The notes: generated by a model not told the origin, from the letters alone. A stretch of DNA of 54,171 nucleotides from an uncultured Porphyromonas sp. (GCA_905372565.1 CAJPPK010000010.1:1-54171); one strand, 5' to 3'. Shown: positions 7,893 to 17,522, numbered from the stretch's first letter. Numbers and translations: made by a program.

Positions 7893-8918
7893 CTACATCG
7901 TCACCCGAGCGAAGGGTACGGCATCCAGCTCGCTACGCTTACCGTCGAGGAAGGCATAGTAGCCGTTCATCGCCACCATGGCTGCATTATCCGTCGTGTA
8001 GGCGAACTTCGGGATAAATACCTTCCACCCGAAGCGTCGAGCATGATCGTGGAAGGCTTCACGAAGCCCGGTGTTCGCCGAGACTCCCCCAGCCACAGCC
8101 ACCTGCTTGATGCCTAGATCCTTCGCCGCCTGCCGTAGCTTCTTCATTAGGATGTCGATGACTGTTGCTTGGAGGGATGCACAAAGGTCAGCCTTACGCT
8201 CCTCGATGAAGTTGGGATCATTAGCCAGCGCATCACGTAAGGTATAGAGGAACGAGGTCTTCAGCCCACTAAAGCTGTAGTTATACCCAGCTATGTTGGG
8301 TTTACTAAAGGCGAAAGCTGTGGGATCGCCTTCGTTCGCCAGACGATTCACTACGGGTCCACCCGGATAACCCAGCCCCATCACCTTAGCACACTTATCG
8401 AAGGCTTCGCCAGCAGCGTCATCGATGGTCTGACCGATGATCTCCATGTCGAAGGGCGACCGCACCAGGATGATCTGTGAGTTACCTCCGGAGACGAGCA
8501 GGCAGAGGAAGGGGAACTCAGGCTCGTCACTCTCCTCACCCTCCTCCTGGATGAAGTGCGCCAAGACGTGGGCGTGTAGGTGATTGACCTCAACCATCGG
8601 GATATCCAGCGCTAGGGCTAGCCCCTTGGTAAAGTTCGTCCCGACCAAGAGAGAGCCTAGGAGTCCTGGCCCGCGAGTGAAGGCTATCGCGTCCAGCTGC
8701 TCGGGCTCGACTCCGGCACGACGCAGGGCTTCGCTCACGACGGGGACGATATTCTGCTCGTGGGCACGGGAGGCCAGCTCGGGCACCACTCCTCCGTAGG
8801 CGGTATGGACGGCCTGCGAGGCGATGACGTTACTAAGTAGGGTATGTCCACGTAGGACTGCCGCGGAGGTATCGTCGCAAGAGCTTTCGATACCGAGTAT
8901 GATAGGTTCGTGATCCAT
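7893..8918 (-). CDS. tsaD: tRNA N6-threonylcarbamoyladenosine transferase TsaD
   Basis: A 341-residue ASKHA-fold enzyme that places the threonylcarbamoyl group on A37 of ANN-decoding tRNAs, working with TsaB, TsaE and TsaC. Signatures: ILGIESSCDDTSAAVL (7-22), PELASRAHEQNI (47-57), the metal-binding NHLHAHVLAH with His113 and His117, LLVSGGNSQIILV, and the late VAVAGGVSANTGLRE. Full length for the family. It is the first gene of a six-gene operon, with a TATCTTTG box 22-29 bases upstream of its ATG. Confidence 0.95.
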   Translation of the reverse strand: MDHEPIILGIESSCDDTSAAVLRGHTLLSNVIASQAVHTAYGGVVPELASRAHEQNIVPVVSEALRRAGVEPEQLDAIAFTRGPGLLGSLLVGTNFTKGLALALDIPMVEVNHLHAHVLAHFIQEEGEESDEPEFPFLCLLVSGGNSQIILVRSPFDMEIIGQTIDDAAGEAFDKCAKVMGLGYPGGPVVNRLANEGDPTAFAFSKPNIAGYNYSFSGLKTSFLYTLRDALANDPNFIEERKADLCASLQATVIDILMKKLRQAAKDLGIKQVAVAGGVSANTGLREAFHDHARRFGWKVFIPKFAYTTDNAAMVAMNGYYAFLDGKRSELDAVPFARVTM

Positions 8919-8939
8919 TACTGCTCTATTCTAGGTAGA

Positions 8940-8947
8940 CAAAGATA
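8940..8947 (-). promoter_or_regulatory. Bacteroidetes -7 box (TATCTTTG) of the tsaD operon
   Basis: Matches TAnnTTTG on the minus strand, giving a leader of roughly 15 bases before the tsaD ATG. Confidence 0.55.
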
Positions 8948-9089
8948 CGAAGAATGATACGCCTAGCTATCCGCCTTCGACCAGCGAAGTACATTGGGGA
9001 CAAGAGCTAGCTATAACACCCTCATCCAAGCCCTTCATCGGAGAAGCCTTCATCTGTCAGCCAGCAAGGATCATTCGCTGAAGAAAACA

Positions 9090-9165
9090 AGGTATACCTA
9101 CGCCAAACATAAGGTATAGCTTCACTGGGGGAAAGCTATAGCTTAGCTCCTAGGGAGGTATAGCT
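9090..9165. repeat. 22-bp period array, locus A
   Basis: Cores AGGTATACCT (9090), AGGTATAGCT (9112), AGCTATAGCT (9134) and AGGTATAGCT (9156) start exactly 22 bases apart. The 12-base spacers between them are not conserved. It lies between the divergent tsaD operon and the TonB receptor. The remainder of the 8948-9309 stretch holds no gene; I see only a weak 6-bp hairpin near 9259-9282. Confidence 0.75.
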
Positions 9166-9309
9166 TGGATTGAAGAAGGAGCTGGCTTGCTCACCGATTA
9201 GCTCTCCTTTACCTTGTCTAAGAAGTACTTAACCTGAACGATAGCACGACGATCATGCTCCCAGAGACAAGAAATTGGGAGCTAGAGATACAACCTACGA
9301 GATTCTTAT

Positions 9310-9317
9310 TACCTTTG
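9310..9317 (+). promoter_or_regulatory. Bacteroidetes -7 box (TACCTTTG) of the TonB receptor
   Basis: Matches TAnnTTTG, 30 bases before the ATG at 9347. The -33 box is not clear. Confidence 0.55.
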
Positions 9318-9346
9318 TGTGTCACCTTTAAGCAACACACTTAGTC

Positions 9347-11752
9347 ATGAAACCCTTCAGTATGCTCTGTGTCGCCCTTGCGCTCTCTTCAGGTAGCCTT
9401 CTAGCGCAGACGACCTTCCCCCTACAGGGCACCCTCAAGAAGACTACAGATCATCGCCCCGTAGACTTCGCTAACGTCCTCCTACGAAGTCCGAAGGACA
9501 GCACACTCATTACCGGAGCTATCACGGACTCCCTAGGTAAATTTCGCATCGAAGTAGCTCCAGGGAAGTATCTCCTCGAGATACGCGCTCTCGGGCTACA
9601 GGCTTATCACAAGACCCTTACGCTCTCGGGAGCAATGAACCTCGGCGAACTGCTCCTTAACGAAGAGGCCACCCAACTCTCCGCCGTACAAGTCACGGGC
9701 AAACGCCCGATCATGCTCCGCAAAGCCGACCGCATGGTCTTCGACGCCACCCAGATCGCGCCGGCGGCAAGCTCAGCTTTGGATGTCCTAAGGCAAACCC
9801 CTGGTCTGAATGTCACGGACGATGGGATCTCGATCATAGGCAAAGGCAGCGTGATCGTCCTGATCAACGAGAAGCGAGTACGGCTCGCTGGCTCGGCTCT
9901 GGTCAGCCTACTCCGCTCCTACCCTCAGTCTGACCTCAGCGAGATCCAGATCCTCACGACACCTCCAGCCAAGTATGAAGCCGAAGGCAATGCGGGTATC
10001 CTCAACATCGTCCTGAAGAAAGTCAAAAATGACTACTTCGGTGGTAGCGTTTCCCCTAGCTTTGGCCTCCTAGCCGACCAACCTCGGTACAATCTAAGCA
10101 CGAACTTCAACTACAAGAAGGACAAGGTCACCGCCTCCCTTCAGCTAGCTGCAGGACACGGTGGCTACCTCGGGAATTTCAACAGCTACCGCACTTATCC
10201 CAAGCAAGGCACTTACTCGGCGAGCGAAACGAGCTTTACGGGAAAGAATAGCTACTTCAATGTCCGAGCAGGCCTTGACTATGCCTTTACCCCAGAGCTA
10301 ACTCTGGGTCTCAATCTCTCCTACACGCCAGAGAAAGACCGCCCCGTTCGTCAGAATGACACACGTGATTACCGCATCGCACCCAATGGCTCGCTGGAGC
10401 TACTGCGCTCCCTCCCTGGCACAGCCGATGAGCTAGATAAGGGCTCCTACACGTCTGCGAACGTCCATCTAGAGAAGTCCTTCAAGGAAACCCCCAAGCG
10501 TCGCTTCTCTTGGGATCTAGACTTCGCTGGCTATCGCCAAGAGGAAGGGCGTAACTTCACCTCCCGTGGCTTCACCCCACAGGGAGCTCTCATCCCTGGA
10601 TCAGACTTCCGATTCAACAGCACGACCAACCAGCGCACCGACTCCTATATCACCAGCCTAGACTATACCGAGCCTCTCGGCAAGGGAACCCTCTCCTTCG
10701 GAGCGAAAGGCACCTGGACACGTACACGTAACACCAACGACTACGATGCCCTAAGTACGATCGGCGAGCGCCACGATAAGATCCTCTTCGACGAGCACGT
10801 CTATGCCCTCTATGCCGACCTTAACCAGCCCCTCTCAGCGAAGTGGAGTCTGCGCTCAGGACTGCGTATGGAGTACACCCACACCGCTGGGGAGAATAAC
10901 GGACGACGTCTAGAGAATCTCCGGAGCTACCTCAACATCTTCCCCACGCTCTTCGTCGGCTACAACCCGAATGAGCGGCATGCCTTCAGCCTAGATGCTA
11001 CCGTCCGCCTCAATCGCCCACACTTCAGCCAGCTCTCCCCCTTCCCTAACTATGAGAATCAGTACAGCATCCTGATCGGCAAGGAGGATCTTCGTGCCTC
11101 GAAGCGTGCCCATCTAGCACTGGGATATACCTTCTTAGGTGTACTGAACTTCCAGCTCGGTGGTGGCTACCTCTGGGATGGCATCACGCAAGTCGTACGC
11201 TTAGACCCGACGACGAACCAAGGAAGCTACACCCACGAGAATGCCGAGAAGACCTGGACATTCGGGCTAGAGAATAGCTTCTTCTTCAATAGGATCAGCT
11301 TCTTCCAGACCTATATCTCCCAGCGAGTGTGGTACTCCGACACCAAGATCGGCTCCGAAAGCGCCTCCCTCTATGGTGGATCGAAGGTGAGCTACCGTGT
11401 CAACATGAACAATACGTTCTTCTTCAACCGAAGCAAGACCTTCCAAGGCACGTGCTATATATCCTATGGCACTCCACGCTATGAGGGGGGATTCCATACC
11501 TCCCATATCGTATCTGGCGGGGTAGGACTCTCCTACACCCTACTCCAAGGTAAGCTCCGTATAGCCTCTGACCTCTACAACCTAGTGAACTCGGCTAACA
11601 ACTCGAAGATCGAGACACCAGACTACCGACTGAATATCATCAATAACAATAATTATCGCTACTTCTCCCTCAGTCTCTCCTACTCCTTCGGTGCTTCCAT
11701 CCAGCGTAAGGAGGGTGGCAAGAATGCTCAGGAGCTACGCTCACGTATGTAA
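9347..11752 (+). CDS. Outer-membrane TonB-dependent beta-barrel protein
   Basis: An 801-residue outer-membrane protein. In order: a signal peptide (1-20, ending LLAQ), a carboxypeptidase-regulatory-like domain (about 25-105, LQGTLKKTTDHRPVDFANVLL), a plug-type region (about 115-225, VLRQTPGLNVTDDGISIIGKG ... EIQILTTPPAKYEAEGNAGILNIVLKK), then a long beta-barrel. This layout is that of the OMP_b-brl_3 group of TonB-linked receptors rather than classic SusC, and there is no SusD partner nearby. The ligand is unknown. The last residues are charged (GGKNAQELRSRM), so the barrel-closing strand may be the FSLSLSYSF segment slightly upstream. It is monocistronic between its own promoter and a terminator. 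Confidence 0.8.
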   Translation: MKPFSMLCVALALSSGSLLAQTTFPLQGTLKKTTDHRPVDFANVLLRSPKDSTLITGAITDSLGKFRIEVAPGKYLLEIRALGLQAYHKTLTLSGAMNLGELLLNEEATQLSAVQVTGKRPIMLRKADRMVFDATQIAPAASSALDVLRQTPGLNVTDDGISIIGKGSVIVLINEKRVRLAGSALVSLLRSYPQSDLSEIQILTTPPAKYEAEGNAGILNIVLKKVKNDYFGGSVSPSFGLLADQPRYNLSTNFNYKKDKVTASLQLAAGHGGYLGNFNSYRTYPKQGTYSASETSFTGKNSYFNVRAGLDYAFTPELTLGLNLSYTPEKDRPVRQNDTRDYRIAPNGSLELLRSLPGTADELDKGSYTSANVHLEKSFKETPKRRFSWDLDFAGYRQEEGRNFTSRGFTPQGALIPGSDFRFNSTTNQRTDSYITSLDYTEPLGKGTLSFGAKGTWTRTRNTNDYDALSTIGERHDKILFDEHVYALYADLNQPLSAKWSLRSGLRMEYTHTAGENNGRRLENLRSYLNIFPTLFVGYNPNERHAFSLDATVRLNRPHFSQLSPFPNYENQYSILIGKEDLRASKRAHLALGYTFLGVLNFQLGGGYLWDGITQVVRLDPTTNQGSYTHENAEKTWTFGLENSFFFNRISFFQTYISQRVWYSDTKIGSESASLYGGSKVSYRVNMNNTFFFNRSKTFQGTCYISYGTPRYEGGFHTSHIVSGGVGLSYTLLQGKLRIASDLYNLVNSANNSKIETPDYRLNIINNNNYRYFSLSLSYSFGASIQRKEGGKNAQELRSRM

Positions 11753-11794
11753 TCGCTCAGATTACCCCTCCATCCTATCGACAAGATAGAGCCA

Positions 11795-11834
11795 AGCCTC
11801 CCGCCGTCCTCTACCTAAGGCACGGCGGGAGGCT
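11795..11834 (+). terminator. Terminator after the TonB receptor
   Basis: 13-bp GC-rich arms (11795-11807, 11822-11834) with a 14-nt loop, followed by CTCTTCTTC. Confidence 0.7.
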
Positions 11835-11875
11835 CTCTTCTTCGCCACGAACCCAGGTAGATACCCGCTTTTTCG

Positions 11876-11883
11876 TATCTTTG
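11876..11883 (+). promoter_or_regulatory. Bacteroidetes -7 box (TATCTTTG) of the YfhO-like gene
   Basis: Matches TAnnTTTG, 50 bases before the GTG start at 11934. Confidence 0.55.
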
Positions 11884-11933
11884 AGCCACATAACTCATCA
11901 TCGTATAGTCCCATCCAAATAGATCTATATTAA

Positions 11934-14477
11934 GTGGAAGCTGTAGCCTCTTCACCTTTTCATCGTTACCTCCGTTCGGCCGGTCCATGGCTCGGGGTAG
12001 CGATCTTCTTTGTTTTTCTAGCCCTGAGCTACTTCGCTCCCGCTGTATTCGAGGGGAGAGAGCTCTTCCAGCAGGACGTCGCTGGAGCCAGTGGTAATGC
12101 CTCCGACGTCTATCGTCATATGGAGGCTACGGGAGGAGCCTTCTCCTACTGGACGAATAGTCTCTTCGGGGGAATGCCGATGTATCAGATCGCTCCCTCT
12201 TACCCCTCCGTAGGCATCATTCGCACGATCCAAGATCTGCTGACCCTACAGTGGCCTCTGAACTTACTCCCAGGCTATAGCTGGCTACTCTTCGCGATGC
12301 TAGGAGGATTCTACCTCTTCATGCGCAGTCTACGGATGGATCGTCTCCCTGCAGTGCTCGGGGCGATCATGTGGACGTTCTCTAGCTACTTCATCATCCT
12401 GATCACAGCCGGTCATATTTGGAAGCTGATGACGCTTTGCTTCATCCCTCCTACGATCGCTGGCATCATCTATATCTACCGAGGAGCATATCTACGTGGT
12501 GGTGCTTTGACGGCTCTTTTTGCGGCTTTGCAGATCCTGTCGAACCACGTACAGATGAGCTATTACTTTGCCTTCCTTATCCTCTTCCTCATCATCGGCT
12601 ACCTCGTAGAGGCAATACGTACCCACACGCTGGGACGCTTCCTGAAGGCCACGGCTGTCCTCATAGGAGCTGGGGTCATCGCTATCGGCATCAATAGCTC
12701 CAATCTCTACCACACCTATGAGTATGGGCAGGAGACGATCCGTGGAGGTAGCGAGCTTACTCCGCTTCCTAACCAAGACGGCAAGCAAGCTGAAGCCAAT
12801 GCTCAAGGACTCGACAAGGACTATATCACCGCATGGAGCTATGGCAAGGGAGAGACATTCACCTTCCTCATCCCAAACCTCTATGGAGGAGCCTCAGGCT
12901 ATCTAGCCGAAGATGCTTCCGCTATGGAGCAGGCTAAGCCAGAGTATCGGGAGATCATCGGTGGGATGAACCATTACTGGGGAGATCAACCCTTCACAGC
13001 GGGTCCCGTTTATGTAGGGGCATTTGTTCTCTTCCTCTTCTTCCTCGGGGTCTTCAAGGTACAGGGTACACTGAAGTGGACACTACTAGCTGGGACGATC
13101 TTCTCGATCGCTCTCGCCTGGGGACATAACTTGATGTGGCTCTCCGACCTCTTCATCGACTATATTCCCCTATATAATAAGTTCCGTACAGTCTCCTCCA
13201 TCCTCGTCATAGCAGAGTTCACCATCCCTGCTCTTGCCGTACTCGCGTTGGTGCAGTTCGTACGTGATCCGAAGGCATTCCTCGGCGATCATGTTGCCCT
13301 CGGAGTAAGTCTAGCATTGACTCTCCTACCCTGCCTAATTCTCTGGCTCATGCCTAGCACCTTCCTCGGACTTATCAGCGGAGGGGAGCAGGAGATGTTC
13401 CGCCAGGCTATGGGCAATAGCGAGCTACCCGTAGCAGCTATCCTTGGCAATCTAAAGGAGGTACGTGCGAGCATCGTATCAGCAGATGCTCTTCGCTCGG
13501 CATTCGTCATCCTCCTAAGCCTAGGCATCTGCTACCTCTATGCTATAGGGAAGCTCAAGCAGAGCTTACTCTATCTCCTACTCGGTGGCATCACGCTCGC
13601 AGACCTCTGGCTCGTAGACAAGCGGTATCTAAATGATGATCTCTTCATCGACAAGGCTAGCGTCGAAGCGCAGGCACGCCCCGTAACCGAAGTGGACAAA
13701 GCGATCAATGCCGACAAGGATCCGCACTACCGTGTGATGAATCTCGCAGTAAATAGCTTCAACGATGCTACGACGAGTGCCAATCACCGAAGCATCGGGG
13801 GCTACCACGCCGCTAAGCTCCGTCGCTACCAAGACCTCATCGAGCGTCAGCTAGCGAAGCAGAACATGCAGGTGTACAATATGCTTGACACTCGCTACTT
13901 CATCTTTGCAGATAAGGAGCATGGCTTACAATATCAGCATAACCCTGATGCCTTCGGCGCTGCATGGTTTGTCGATCGCATCGAATGGGTTGATACAGCT
14001 GATGCAGAGATGGCAGCCCTTGATAGTACAGACCTCCGTCATGTGGCAGTAGTTGATAAGTCCTTCCACTCCCTGCTCCCGACGTATCAGCCTGTATCTA
14101 CTCAAGTGAGTGCAGATAGCCTTGGTAGTACACACTCCGTCACGCTACAGTCCTATACGCCCAGCGAAGCCAAGTATCAAGTGGAGACTAAGGAGCCCCG
14201 TCTCTTAGTCTTCTCTGAGATCTACTATCCTCACGGCTGGCATCTACGTATCGACGGGGATAAGGAGCTTCCTCTCCTACGAGCCAACTACACCCTTCGT
14301 GCATCTTATATCCCAGCAGGGAAGCATGAGCTAACGATGGTCTTCGATCCCAAGTCCATTCATACGACTGAGACTGTCGCCAGCATCAGTACAGGGATAC
14401 TCCTCCTACTGCTTCTCTCAGCCCTCCTTGCTCCCTTGCTACAGCGTAAACGAAAGTTCGTAAACACAGCTAGCTAA
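11934..14477 (+). CDS. YfhO-like polytopic membrane protein
   Basis: An 847-residue inner-membrane protein. About a dozen transmembrane helices occupy residues 18-560, a soluble domain follows to about 810, and one last helix near 820-840 precedes a basic tail (RKRK). The family resembles GT-C-fold enzymes of the YfhO type, which in Gram-positives help to modify cell-envelope polymers; no activity is proven for the Bacteroidetes members. GRELFQQD and SYWTNSLFGGMPMYQ near the N-terminus are the periplasmic-loop residues usually conserved in them. The start is GTG, directly after an in-frame TAA, so no earlier start is possible. It is followed after 35 bases by a TPR lipoprotein gene, probably co-transcribed. 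Confidence 0.75.
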   Translation: MEAVASSPFHRYLRSAGPWLGVAIFFVFLALSYFAPAVFEGRELFQQDVAGASGNASDVYRHMEATGGAFSYWTNSLFGGMPMYQIAPSYPSVGIIRTIQDLLTLQWPLNLLPGYSWLLFAMLGGFYLFMRSLRMDRLPAVLGAIMWTFSSYFIILITAGHIWKLMTLCFIPPTIAGIIYIYRGAYLRGGALTALFAALQILSNHVQMSYYFAFLILFLIIGYLVEAIRTHTLGRFLKATAVLIGAGVIAIGINSSNLYHTYEYGQETIRGGSELTPLPNQDGKQAEANAQGLDKDYITAWSYGKGETFTFLIPNLYGGASGYLAEDASAMEQAKPEYREIIGGMNHYWGDQPFTAGPVYVGAFVLFLFFLGVFKVQGTLKWTLLAGTIFSIALAWGHNLMWLSDLFIDYIPLYNKFRTVSSILVIAEFTIPALAVLALVQFVRDPKAFLGDHVALGVSLALTLLPCLILWLMPSTFLGLISGGEQEMFRQAMGNSELPVAAILGNLKEVRASIVSADALRSAFVILLSLGICYLYAIGKLKQSLLYLLLGGITLADLWLVDKRYLNDDLFIDKASVEAQARPVTEVDKAINADKDPHYRVMNLAVNSFNDATTSANHRSIGGYHAAKLRRYQDLIERQLAKQNMQVYNMLDTRYFIFADKEHGLQYQHNPDAFGAAWFVDRIEWVDTADAEMAALDSTDLRHVAVVDKSFHSLLPTYQPVSTQVSADSLGSTHSVTLQSYTPSEAKYQVETKEPRLLVFSEIYYPHGWHLRIDGDKELPLLRANYTLRASYIPAGKHELTMVFDPKSIHTTETVASISTGILLLLLLSALLAPLLQRKRKFVNTAS

Positions 14478-14512
14478 TCCGTAACCTATCCAATATTATT
14501 CTATTCATCGTA

Positions 14513-16216
14513 ATGACTAAGCAAGTAATCACCCTGGCACTCGCTTCGTCAGCGCTTCTCCTGGTGGGAAGTAGCTGTAGCCAGAAGCTCCGTCCGATGA
14601 CGGCAGATCAAGTGAAGGCAACCCCTCAGCCTCTCGAGCTCGTCGGAGGTAAGGTACCTGTAGCCGTGCATCTCACCTTCCCTGCCAAGTGGTTCCCCAA
14701 GAATGCCGTACTCACTGTCGAGCCCATCCTTCGCTATCAAGGAGGAGAAAAGTGGGGCACGGGTATCTCTTTCCAAGGAGAAAAGGTCTACGGCAACGAC
14801 CGTATCGTCTACTACGCTAACGGATCGAACAACACAGTGAACTTCGTCCTGCCCTATGTCCCCGCTATGGCAAAGAGTGAGCTCTACCTGAGCTTCAAGG
14901 GTAAGCAAGGAAGTAAGACGGTCAAGCTACCCGAGCTGAAGGTCGCCGATGGGGTGATCTCTACCGAAGCTCTAGCGACACTCGATGGCGTATCACCTGT
15001 GATCGCTCCAGATGGATTCCAGCGTATCGTCAAGGAGGCCTATGATGCGAACATCATGTTCCAGATCCAGCAGGCTAACGTCCGCTCTAGCGAGCTCAAC
15101 AAGGACGAGGTACAGGAGTGGAAGTACACCGTACAGAATGCTAAGGAAACCCCTAACCAGCGCGTCTCTGTCGAGGTACAGGCCTATGCTTCGCCCGATG
15201 GAGGTAAGGAACTCAACGAGAAGCTAAGTGCCAACCGTGAAAAGAATACGACGGCTAAGCTCAAGAGCGAGTTTAAGCAGCAGAAGATGGCTGACGTAGC
15301 TATCGACGCACACTATACGGCACAAGACTGGGAAGGCTTTAAGCAGCTCGTCGAGAAGAGTGACTTCCAAGACAAGGATCTTGTCCTACGTGTACTCAGC
15401 ATGTACCCCGATCCCGAGCAGCGTGAGCGTGAGATCCGAAACATCTCTGCGGTCTTTAGCAAGCTAGCTGACGAAGTACTGCCTAAGCTCCGTCGCTCTC
15501 GCCTCATCGCTAACGTGCAGATCATTGGGAAGAGCGATGAAGAGATCCAGCAGATGCTCGAGAAGTATCCTAGCGCTCTCACGGTCGAAGAACTCCTCTA
15601 CTCAGCTACTCTCACTGACAACGTCCAGCAGAAGGAGAATATCTACAAGATCGTCATGCAGAAGTATCCTAAGGACTACCGTGCCTATAATAACGTAGGG
15701 GCACTCTGCCTCCAGCGTGGCGACTACGAAGCTGCTCGCATCTGGCTCGAGCGCGCTCTCCAGCGCAAGGACAATCCAGAGTCTAAGGTCTCTCTCGGTC
15801 TACTCGCTCTCAAGGATGGTGATCTAACTAAGGCTACCAACCTAATAGCTGAAGGAAGCGCCCTCCCAGGTGCTGGTGATGTCCTAGGCTACCTCTACCT
15901 ACGTCAGGGAGAATATGCTAAGGCAGCTACTGCCTATGGTGATATCGCTACGAACAATGCGGCTGTGGCTCAGATCCTCGCTCGTAACTACAGCAAGGCG
16001 ATCCAGGCACTCGAAGGGGTAAAGAATCCTACGGCGATCACAGATTACCTTCGTGCAGTCGTCGCTGCTCGCATGGGTGACAGCCGTCTAGCCCTGTCCT
16101 CTCTACAGAAGGCCATTCAGAAGAATCCTAGCCTAAGCACCCAACTAGACTACGACCTCGAGTTCGCAGGTCTACGTGGGCTGAAGGACTTCCAGTCGCT
16201 CATCGGTACACACTAA
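14513..16216 (+). CDS. TPR lipoprotein with a degenerate OmpA-like segment
   Basis: A 567-residue predicted lipoprotein (signal peptide with Cys22 in LLLVGSSC). The N-terminal 180 residues are beta-rich and not recognised. Residues about 190-280 contain SVEVQAYASPDGGKELNEKLSANRE, which resembles the peptidoglycan-binding core of OmpA-like domains. The C-terminal 220 residues are TPR-like helices (KDYRAYNNVGALCLQRGDYEAARIWLERAL). Similar proteins occur widely in Bacteroidales, but I know of no assigned function. It may tether the outer membrane to peptidoglycan. It follows the YfhO-like gene by 35 bases and ends at a shared terminator. Confidence 0.65.
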   Translation: MTKQVITLALASSALLLVGSSCSQKLRPMTADQVKATPQPLELVGGKVPVAVHLTFPAKWFPKNAVLTVEPILRYQGGEKWGTGISFQGEKVYGNDRIVYYANGSNNTVNFVLPYVPAMAKSELYLSFKGKQGSKTVKLPELKVADGVISTEALATLDGVSPVIAPDGFQRIVKEAYDANIMFQIQQANVRSSELNKDEVQEWKYTVQNAKETPNQRVSVEVQAYASPDGGKELNEKLSANREKNTTAKLKSEFKQQKMADVAIDAHYTAQDWEGFKQLVEKSDFQDKDLVLRVLSMYPDPEQREREIRNISAVFSKLADEVLPKLRRSRLIANVQIIGKSDEEIQQMLEKYPSALTVEELLYSATLTDNVQQKENIYKIVMQKYPKDYRAYNNVGALCLQRGDYEAARIWLERALQRKDNPESKVSLGLLALKDGDLTKATNLIAEGSALPGAGDVLGYLYLRQGEYAKAATAYGDIATNNAAVAQILARNYSKAIQALEGVKNPTAITDYLRAVVAARMGDSRLALSSLQKAIQKNPSLSTQLDYDLEFAGLRGLKDFQSLIGTH

Positions 16217-16233
16217 GCACATACCGACCATAT

Positions 16234-16290
16234 CCATAACGAAGCACCCCCGAGACTCTAGCTTAGAGTTTCGGGGGTGCTTCGTTATGG
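16234..16290. terminator. Bidirectional terminator between convergent operons
   Basis: 27-base arms (16234-16260, 16264-16290) with one G:T-type mismatch and a 3-nt loop, between the TPR lipoprotein (+) and fmt (-). The unusually long, nearly perfect stem probably serves both directions. Confidence 0.8.
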
Positions 16291-16313
16291 ATGGCTACAG
16301 CGAGTAGAGTAGC

Positions 16314-17270
16314 CTACTTCAGATGCAGTCCATTGAGGTAAGCCGAGGCAGGCATTGCCTTCTTCCCTGCGGGCTGTAGCGTGAGGATACGTAGACGCCC
16401 TGATGCCGTCTGGATCTCTACCCCTGCCTTCCCGACGAGATGTAGTGAGCCAAGGGGAGAAGCCTCCGTTGGCGCTAGGGGCTCACCAAGCTCAGTAGCT
16501 AAGATCTTGAAGACAGCGGGTTCCTGCCCAGGGAACTGTAAGGTCGCCCACGCCGCAGGGTAAGGTGAGAGCCCACGCACTTGATTGTGTAGCTCCTGGG
16601 CTGTGGATGTCCACCGAAGCTCGGTATTCTCCTTGGTGAGCTTGGGGGCCGAAGTAGGAGCGATGTCGTAGGAGCTTTGGGCTTGCGCCTGAGGTTCTTC
16701 ATCCTGGAGGAAGAGGTCTACGGTCTTCACTAGGGTCTCTGCCCCAAGGTACATCAGGGCATCATGTACCTTCCCCACGTTGTCCTCTGGAGCGATAGGC
16801 AGACGAGCCTGTAGGAGGATGTCTCCTGTATCTAGCTCATGTCGCAGGCGGAAGGTCGTCACCCCCGTCTCGGTCTCTCCCCGTATGATCGCCCAGTGGA
16901 TAGGCGCAGCCCCTCGGTAGCGAGGCAGGAGGGAGCCGTGCAGGTTGATCGTACCGAAGCGAGGCAGACTCCATACCACCTCGGGGAGCATCCGAAAGGC
17001 GACGACGATCCCTAGGTCTATACATAGCTCATGCAGGCGAGAGATGAAGGCTTCGTCCTTGAGACGCTCGGGCTGGAGCACTTCGATCCCCACCTCCCGA
17101 GCATAGGTCTTGATAGAGCTCTCTCGGAGCTTCTGCCCACGACCAGCGGGCTTATCAGGCATGGTCACCACAGCGACGATGTGGTAGCCCCCTTCGACGA
17201 GGGCTTGGAGAGAGGGCAGTGCAAAGTCTGCGGTCGCCATATAGAGGATACGGAGGTCTTCTTTCTTCAT
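16314..17270 (-). CDS. fmt: Methionyl-tRNA formyltransferase
   Basis: A 318-residue enzyme that formylates initiator Met-tRNA with 10-formyl-THF. Seen: the N-terminal Rossmann-like start (LRILYMATADFALPSLQAL), MPDKPAGRGQKL, the active-site stretch INLHGSLLPRYRGAAPIHWAI (Asn and His catalytic residues near 110), and the ELDTGDIL motif with its Asp. The C-terminal OB-like domain (about 208-318, ELHNQVRGLSPYPAAW) is intact. It is transcribed alone from a promoter at 17303-17310. Confidence 0.93.
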   Translation of the reverse strand: MKKEDLRILYMATADFALPSLQALVEGGYHIVAVVTMPDKPAGRGQKLRESSIKTYAREVGIEVLQPERLKDEAFISRLHELCIDLGIVVAFRMLPEVVWSLPRFGTINLHGSLLPRYRGAAPIHWAIIRGETETGVTTFRLRHELDTGDILLQARLPIAPEDNVGKVHDALMYLGAETLVKTVDLFLQDEEPQAQAQSSYDIAPTSAPKLTKENTELRWTSTAQELHNQVRGLSPYPAAWATLQFPGQEPAVFKILATELGEPLAPTEASPLGSLHLVGKAGVEIQTASGRLRILTLQPAGKKAMPASAYLNGLHLK

Positions 17271-17302
17271 TCGATGGATCTTCTTTTGTCTTTAAGTTGG
17301 AG

Positions 17303-17310
17303 CAAAGCTA
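17303..17310 (-). promoter_or_regulatory. Bacteroidetes -7 box (TAGCTTTG) of fmt
   Basis: Matches TAnnTTTG on the minus strand, 33-40 bases before the fmt ATG. Confidence 0.5.
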
Positions 17311-17430
17311 CGAAGAATTGCCTGCACCGCCAGCCATCATCCTAGTAGTGAGACACGCTCTACCTATCCGCTACGAGGCGTATGCCTAGTCTAAGCGGTC
17401 GCCCTCCTCCCTAGCATCCACTAGGCACAA

Positions 17431-17522
17431 TATACGTAACAGGTGAGTCACTATATACCCAACAGAACCAACACAATATACCTAACAGAATGAATACAAT
17501 ATACCCAACCAGCTAGGGGAAA
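17431..17522. repeat. 23-bp period array, locus F
   Basis: TATAC followed by a variable base and YAAC recurs at 17431, 17454, 17477 and 17500, exactly 23 bases apart. Unit form: TATACCYAACAGA then a looser ACACAA-type tail. All units point the same way. It lies between divergent fmt and the FecA-like receptor. Confidence 0.75.
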
